64,000 bases of DNA from Flavobacterium saccharophilum (lineage in GTDB: Bacteria; Bacteroidota; Bacteroidia; Flavobacteriales; Flavobacteriaceae): assembly GCF_900142735.1 (NCBI RefSeq), contig NZ_FRBY01000002.1:558001-622000 (forward strand), written 5' to 3'. Below, one piece after another: positions 60,173 through 64,000 of the stretch (within the stretch, counting starts at the first letter, position 1; each line of letters opens with the position of its first letter). A model generated the notes under the pieces. That model was not told the origin of the DNA. It did no database searches and worked only from the letters and a program-made list of their open reading frames with translations. The position numbers and the translations under genes were made by a program.

Positions 60173-61021
60173 TTGAATACAACTATTTCAAATTCAACAC
60201 TTAAAGCTTCAATTAAAAACGCAGGAGCTGAATTATTCTCGTTAAAGAATCAGGACAAGGAATTTATCTGGGAAGGTAATCCTGATTTTTGGGGAAAGCA
60301 TTCCCCTATTCTTTTTCCAATTGTAGGTACTCTAAAAAACAATGTTTATACTGTAGACGAGAAAGAATATCAATTGCCACGACATGGTTTTGCAAGAGAC
60401 ATGGAGTTTGTACTGACTACTAAAAGCGAAAATAGCGCTACTTTTTCCTTGCAGTCAAATGCTGAAACATTGAAAAAGTATCCATTTAAATTTGAATTAC
60501 AACTTATATATACACTTAAAGAAAGCACTTTAGACATTGAATACAAAGTAATAAATCAAAATACAACTAAAATGCCTTTTTCTATTGGTGCACATCCGGC
60601 GATTGCTTTACCTGGTAATTTTGATGATTATAGCTTAAAATTTGAAAAAGAGGAAGTGCTAAAATTTTCACTTTTAGAAAACGACCTGGTTTCTAATAAA
60701 ACGCAAGTTTTAGAAACCATTGAAAATTTAGTTCCCTTGAATTACAAATTATTCGAAAACGATGCTTTGGTTTTTAAAACATTAGAGTCAAACTCACTTA
60801 CTATCCTTGAAAATTCAAAACCATATATAAAAGTTGATTTTGAAAATTTCCCAAGCTTAGGTATCTGGACAAAAGAACAGGCTCCATTTATATGCATCGA
60901 ACCTTGGTTTGGTTATTCAGACACACCTGAGAATTCTGGTGATCTATTCAAAAAAGAAGGAATTTTAATTTTGGATGCAGATCAGACATTCACTTCAAAA
61001 TTCAATATACAAATATTATAA
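60173..61021 (+). CDS. Aldose 1-epimerase-family protein (TTG start)
   Basis: A galactose-mutarotase-like beta-sandwich of 282 residues, interconverting sugar anomers or hexose-6-phosphates. Motifs are NAGAELFSLKN.. EFIWEGNPDFWGKHSPILFPIVG, LPRHGFARDMEF (catalytic His region), FSIGAHPAI and ICIEPWFGYSDTPENSGD (catalytic Glu). The form resembles LACX/YeaD-type proteins. No upstream ATG is in frame, so it starts at TTG 60173. It ends 10 nt before a GNAT gene, so both are likely co-transcribed. Confidence 0.88.
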   Translation: MNTTISNSTLKASIKNAGAELFSLKNQDKEFIWEGNPDFWGKHSPILFPIVGTLKNNVYTVDEKEYQLPRHGFARDMEFVLTTKSENSATFSLQSNAETLKKYPFKFELQLIYTLKESTLDIEYKVINQNTTKMPFSIGAHPAIALPGNFDDYSLKFEKEEVLKFSLLENDLVSNKTQVLETIENLVPLNYKLFENDALVFKTLESNSLTILENSKPYIKVDFENFPSLGIWTKEQAPFICIEPWFGYSDTPENSGDLFKKEGILILDADQTFTSKFNIQIL

Positions 61022-61031
61022 AATCTAAAAA

Positions 61032-61580
61032 ATGCTAGAATTCAATTTTTCTCCATTTCCAATTATAGAAACAGAACGTTTACTTTTAAGAAGAATTACC
61101 AACGATGATGTAAATGAAATTTTTGAACTGCGTTCTAATCCTGACACTATGAAATACATTCCAAGACCTCTGGTAAAAAATACTGAAGATGCTTTGGAAC
61201 ATATCGCTATGATTGAAGATAAAATTGTAACAAATGTTGGGATAAACTGGGGAATTACTTTCAAAGACAGTTCTAAACTACTTGGTATTATTGGGTATTA
61301 CCGAATGCAGCCTGAAAATTACCGTGCTGAAATTGGCTACATGCTGTTACCTGACTTTCATGGTAAAGGAATTATACCTGAAGCCGTAAACAGATTAATT
61401 AGATATGGTTTTGATGATTTAAAATTACATTCAATTGAAGCCGTAATTGATCCTGCAAATTTAGCATCAGAAAAAGTATTGCAAAAATGCGGATTTATAA
61501 AAGAAGCACATTTAAAAGAATCTGAATTTTATGAAGGTCGTTTTCTTGATAAGGTAATTTATTCATTATTAGATAAATAA
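61032..61580 (+). CDS. RimJ/RimL-type GNAT acetyltransferase
   Basis: 182 residues. TERLLLRRITNDDVNEIFELRSNPDTMKYIPRP at the N-terminus is typical of the RimJ/RimL branch. The CoA-binding motif is EIGYMLLPDFHGKGIIPEAVNRLIRYGFDDL, and the end has NLASEKVLQKCGFIKEAHLKESEFYEGRFLDKVIYSLL. It probably acetylates a protein N-terminus or small amine; the target is unknown. Downstream of the epimerase-like gene by 10 nt. Confidence 0.9.
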   Translation: MLEFNFSPFPIIETERLLLRRITNDDVNEIFELRSNPDTMKYIPRPLVKNTEDALEHIAMIEDKIVTNVGINWGITFKDSSKLLGIIGYYRMQPENYRAEIGYMLLPDFHGKGIIPEAVNRLIRYGFDDLKLHSIEAVIDPANLASEKVLQKCGFIKEAHLKESEFYEGRFLDKVIYSLLDK

Positions 61581-61656
61581 AAACACATCCGTTTTAAATC
61601 AAAAATAATTGTTGTTAAAAGTATTTTTTTCACAATACTAACTTACTCTATTGCGT

Positions 61657-61664
61657 TATATTTG
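61657..61664 (+). promoter_or_regulatory. -7 box of DUF3575 gene
   Basis: TATATTTG, followed by C, 53 nt before the start at 61718. No TTG lies 17-23 nt upstream. Confidence 0.4.
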
Positions 61665-61717
61665 CACGCAAAATAAGTGATTTAACCCTTATTTCGAATT
61701 CCGAAAACTTACTTTTT

Positions 61718-62275
61718 ATGAAAAAAATACTTATTATCCTTGTTCTCTTCTTTTCTATCCAATCACAAAGTCAAACTTATCTAAAATTTAATGGTGCAAC
61801 TGCTTTAGTAGCAATTCCAAATATAGGAATTGAAACTAGTATTGGTGAAAAAACAACTTTTAGCGTTGATGTTATGGCTTCTTTTTGGGAATCTTTTAAT
61901 GGACATAGTCCAATGAAATTTGTTACACTGACCCCGGAAATTCGTTACCATTTCAAAGAAAGATATAATGGATTTTATGTTGGTGGCCACATTGGTGGTG
62001 ATATATATGAGATACAAAAATGGAATTATTGGGATAGTAATATGTATGAGCACGGTTTTGGTTACCGCTTAGGAGTTACTGTTGGTTATAACATTAAATT
62101 GAACGATAAATTCTTATTAGATATTTTTGCAGGAGGCGGCTGGCATCAAGGCTTCTACCATGGCTATTATAACGATGGTACACCAGGTAGATATGACAAA
62201 GCAGAAAATTGGAATAAAAGCGGAGAATGGCTTCCATACCGTGGTGGTGTTATGATTTCCTATAAATTAAATTAA
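61718..62275 (+). CDS. DUF3575-type exported protein
   Basis: A 185-residue predicted outer-membrane barrel. Signal [19 protein letters not shown], then alternating strands [39 protein letters not shown].. [27 protein letters not shown].. [32 protein letters not shown], as in DUF3575. Function unknown. Its TAA overlaps the stop codon of the convergent VF530-type gene. Confidence 0.85.
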   Translation: MKKILIILVLFFSIQSQSQTYLKFNGATALVAIPNIGIETSIGEKTTFSVDVMASFWESFNGHSPMKFVTLTPEIRYHFKERYNGFYVGGHIGGDIYEIQKWNYWDSNMYEHGFGYRLGVTVGYNIKLNDKFLLDIFAGGGWHQGFYHGYYNDGTPGRYDKAENWNKSGEWLPYRGGVMISYKLN

Positions 62276-62493
62276 AACTTAGAAAGGGATTTAATATATA
62301 AATCTTCTACCTTTTTACGAGCCCAATCGGTTTTTCTTAAAAATGTCAAACTGGATTTTATACTTGGATTTGAAGTAAAACATTTTATTGGAATTAATTC
62401 TGACAAGGTATCAAAACCATAATAAGCCACAAGCTTTTCTAATATGGATTGAAGCGTAATTCCGTGTAAAGGATCTTTCGATTGATTTTGCAT
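62272..62493 (-). CDS. VF530-family (DUF2132) small protein
   Basis: 73 residues: [61 protein letters not shown]. The 'DPLHGxTLexIL..L...YGW/F' start and [18 protein letters not shown] core are those of VF530. This compact helical family is proposed to bind DNA, without a proven role. Convergent with the DUF3575 gene, overlapping it by 4 nt. Confidence 0.9.
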   Translation of the reverse strand: MQNQSKDPLHGITLQSILEKLVAYYGFDTLSELIPIKCFTSNPSIKSSLTFLRKTDWARKKVEDLYIKSLSKF

Positions 62494-62516
62494 TTTATCT
62501 TTTTAAAAATAATAGT

Positions 62517-62554
62517 AAAAGACCGTACTCCAAAAAGTACGGTCTTTCTTTTTT
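62517..62554 (-). terminator. Terminator after outer-membrane barrel gene
   Basis: AAAAGACCGTACT (62517-62529) pairs with AGTACGGTCTTT (62536-62547), flanked by T-runs. Confidence 0.9.
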
Positions 62555-62600
62555 ACAAAATTAACGAATTGAAATTAAATTTAAATCAAATCGACTACTA

Positions 62601-63239
62601 TTAGAATATAAATTTAAATCCGAAAGAAAGTGGTGATAATAAATTTGGATTACTTCCACCTAAAGCACCATTATAGGAAGATTCAACATTTGCCACATGT
62701 GCCAATCCAAAATTGGTTACAGTTGTTTTTTCTCCAACTTTTGGGTCTAAAGTTGTTGATGTGAAATTAGCCAAGTCATAAGAGAATTCTACAGAAAAAT
62801 GTTTTGTTACAAAATAATCAAATCCACCTGACAAGGCTAAACCAACCTGACTTACTTTTAAATCTCTTTCTTTTTCTTTACCTGTAATAATTGGAGCTGC
62901 TAATTGTCCAAAGAAATATAGAGAACCAGCAACATTCCAATATTTTCTTGCTAACGGCTCAATTACGATCAAATCTGTTTTTGCTGAAGTTCCTAAATTT
63001 GAATCTGCCTTTATGTTAACATACCCAAGGCCTGCACCAACTGCAACTGATGGAGTAACAAATGTTCCAACAATTGGTAAAACTGATAAACTTGTGTTTT
63101 TTGCATCTCCAGTTTTAGTTTGCTGATAACCAAATTGAGAAGTAGCAAACCAAGCCCCTTTTAAACCTTGATTTCCATCCTGTGCTTTTGCGGTTAAACC
63201 GATTAACACAATACCAACTAATGATAAAATTTTTTTCAT
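62601..63239 (-). CDS. Outer-membrane beta-barrel protein, 212 aa
   Basis: A porin-like small barrel. Signal peptide MKKILSLVGIVLIGLTAKAQ, then strands such as WFATSQFGYQQTKTG, SVAVGAGLGYVNIKA, YFVTKHFSVEFSYDLANFTS, and the C-terminal LSPLSFGFKFIF ending in Phe, the barrel-insertion signal. OmpW/OprF-N type is possible. Single gene with its own terminator. Confidence 0.88.
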   Translation of the reverse strand: MKKILSLVGIVLIGLTAKAQDGNQGLKGAWFATSQFGYQQTKTGDAKNTSLSVLPIVGTFVTPSVAVGAGLGYVNIKADSNLGTSAKTDLIVIEPLARKYWNVAGSLYFFGQLAAPIITGKEKERDLKVSQVGLALSGGFDYFVTKHFSVEFSYDLANFTSTTLDPKVGEKTTVTNFGLAHVANVESSYNGALGGSNPNLLSPLSFGFKFIF

Positions 63240-63365
63240 GTTTGAGTTTGTTTTAAATTATTAAACAAACTTATATGTAAGTTTTTTCTTTAAACATGAT
63301 CAAAGTCATTGATTAAAAAAATCTTTAATTATCTTAGATTGTATTAAAGTTTTTCAATTTTGTTT

Positions 63366-63373
63366 TACATTTG
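63366..63373 (+). promoter_or_regulatory. -7 box of smpB, predicted leaderless
   Basis: TACATTTG ends 5 nt before the ATG at 63379, so the transcript should start at or near the start codon. The nearest TTG (63339-63341) is 24 nt upstream, slightly beyond the usual range. Confidence 0.5.
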
Positions 63374-63378
63374 CAACT

Positions 63379-63834
63379 ATGTTAAAGACAGTCAATATAC
63401 TTAATAAGAGAGCTCGTTTCGATTACGAGATAATCGATACCTATACCGCCGGAGTTGTTTTAACCGGAACAGAGATTAAATCTATACGCTTAGGAAAAGC
63501 CAATATTACCGAAAGCTTTTGTGAATTTAACAATCTCGAGCTTTTTGCTATCAATACTTATATTGAGGAATATTCTTTTGGAAATCAATTCAATCATAAA
63601 TCAAGAAGTGAGAGAAAATTGCTTTTAAATAAGAAAGAACTAAAAAGCCTTCATAAAAGTGTACAAGCAAAAGGACTTACTATTGTACCGTTAAAATTAT
63701 TTACAAATGAAAAAGGTCTGGCAAAATTGCAGATCGGTCTTTGTAAAGGAAAGAAAAACTACGATAAACGCGAGTCTCTAAAAGAGCAAGACACAAAACG
63801 CGACTTAGATCGAATTAAAAAAGCTTACAATTAA
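63379..63834 (+). CDS. smpB: SsrA-binding protein SmpB
   Basis: Binds tmRNA and delivers it to stalled ribosomes for trans-translation. 151 residues: [48 protein letters not shown] is the family start, [34 protein letters not shown] the core, and the C-terminal basic tail [21 protein letters not shown] enters the ribosome decoding site. The tmRNA gene is not in this window. Confidence 0.97.
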   Translation: MLKTVNILNKRARFDYEIIDTYTAGVVLTGTEIKSIRLGKANITESFCEFNNLELFAINTYIEEYSFGNQFNHKSRSERKLLLNKKELKSLHKSVQAKGLTIVPLKLFTNEKGLAKLQIGLCKGKKNYDKRESLKEQDTKRDLDRIKKAYN

Positions 63835-63912
63835 AGTACTTTAATTTCACACTAAAGAAGTGTTTATTAAGATTTTATCATTATTTTTATAGAAACAATT
63901 TAACTGTAAAAT

Positions 63913-64000
63913 ATGAAAAAGTACTTAGTTTTGTTAATCGCCGTACTGGCACTTTCAGGTTGTGGCAGTAATACTTCAATTGTAAATAGCTGGAGAGATC
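63913..64000 (+). CDS. Lipoprotein gene, 5' part only
   Basis: ATG at 63913 opens a lipoprotein signal: MKKYLVLLIAVLALSGCGSN with the lipidated Cys at residue 17, then TSIVNSWRD at the window edge. The 'SIVNSWRD' start resembles DUF4136-type lipoproteins, but only 29 codons are visible. Confidence 0.65.
   Translation, partial: MKKYLVLLIAVLALSGCGSNTSIVNSWRD

Noticed and set aside
1-64000. tRNA, rRNA, tmRNA, insertion sequences, prophage or integrase genes
   Set aside because: I looked for T-loop motifs, rRNA-like sequence, transposase motifs and integrase motifs and saw none. A tRNAscan or Infernal run would be decisive.

Overview
The window is chromosomal DNA from a low-GC member of the Bacteroidetes, most probably Flavobacterium or a close relative. 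The reasons are AT-rich intergenic DNA, promoters of the type TTG-N17..19-TAnnTTTG, few Shine-Dalgarno sequences, a bacillithiol-type YtxJ protein, an N-acyl-ornithine carbamoyltransferase in place of ordinary ArgF, DUF6377 and DUF3575 proteins, and the dispersed 'accgcaaag..cgcaaag' and 'TCCCGATAGCTATCGGGA' repeats typical of that genus. I see no rRNA, tRNA, prophage, insertion sequence or CRISPR array.

Layout. 1-14.1 kb: an edge-truncated GH2 beta-galactosidase-type gene; a small unknown gene; lpd bracketed by two homologous repeat blocks; a TlpA-like thioredoxin with a membrane partner; an ArsR regulator with an Old-Yellow-Enzyme oxidoreductase; then an acyltransferase, a DUF1349 protein, a GH3 beta-glucosidase and a membrane-bound TPR/HTH regulator, which together suggest a small glycan-use locus. 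14.3-31.9 kb: housekeeping and envelope genes, namely a tautomerase-like CHMI protein, a large acyl-CoA dehydrogenase, an EamA transporter divergent from a MocR regulator, a bestrophin/universal-stress pair, an OmpR-type two-component system, an Omp85-type barrel, a pentapeptide protein, GMP reductase, miaE, glyA and fumarylacetoacetase. 32.2-45.2 kb: aguA and aguB (agmatine to putrescine) separated by two envelope genes, a lipoprotein, DUF808, a 39-residue microprotein, clpB, ytxJ and two overlapping polytopic membrane genes.

45.3-57.5 kb is the main unit: a roughly 12-kb minus-strand arginine-plus-proline operon in the order GNAT (probable N-acylglutamate synthase), argG, argC, argD, proA, proB, an unknown HEPN-like gene, argF', argB, an argE-type deacylase and argH. 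A clear promoter lies about 320 nt ahead of the first gene. The leader carries a 28-codon ORF that begins where transcription should start, holds two rare CGG arginine codons, and overlaps a predicted three-way RNA junction that ends in a U-run. This is the best candidate in the window for an undescribed regulatory system. ArgF' has Ser at the residue that separates succinyl- from acetyl-ornithine enzymes, which predicts a succinylated pathway.

57.7-64 kb: an exported M1 peptidase, an aldose-1-epimerase-like protein with a GNAT, a DUF3575 protein, a VF530-type protein, an outer-membrane barrel, smpB and the start of a lipoprotein gene.

Intergenic DNA is unusually rich in dispersed repeats, perfect inverted repeats and one 13-copy heptamer array. 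All calls come from reading the sequence; no database search was run.
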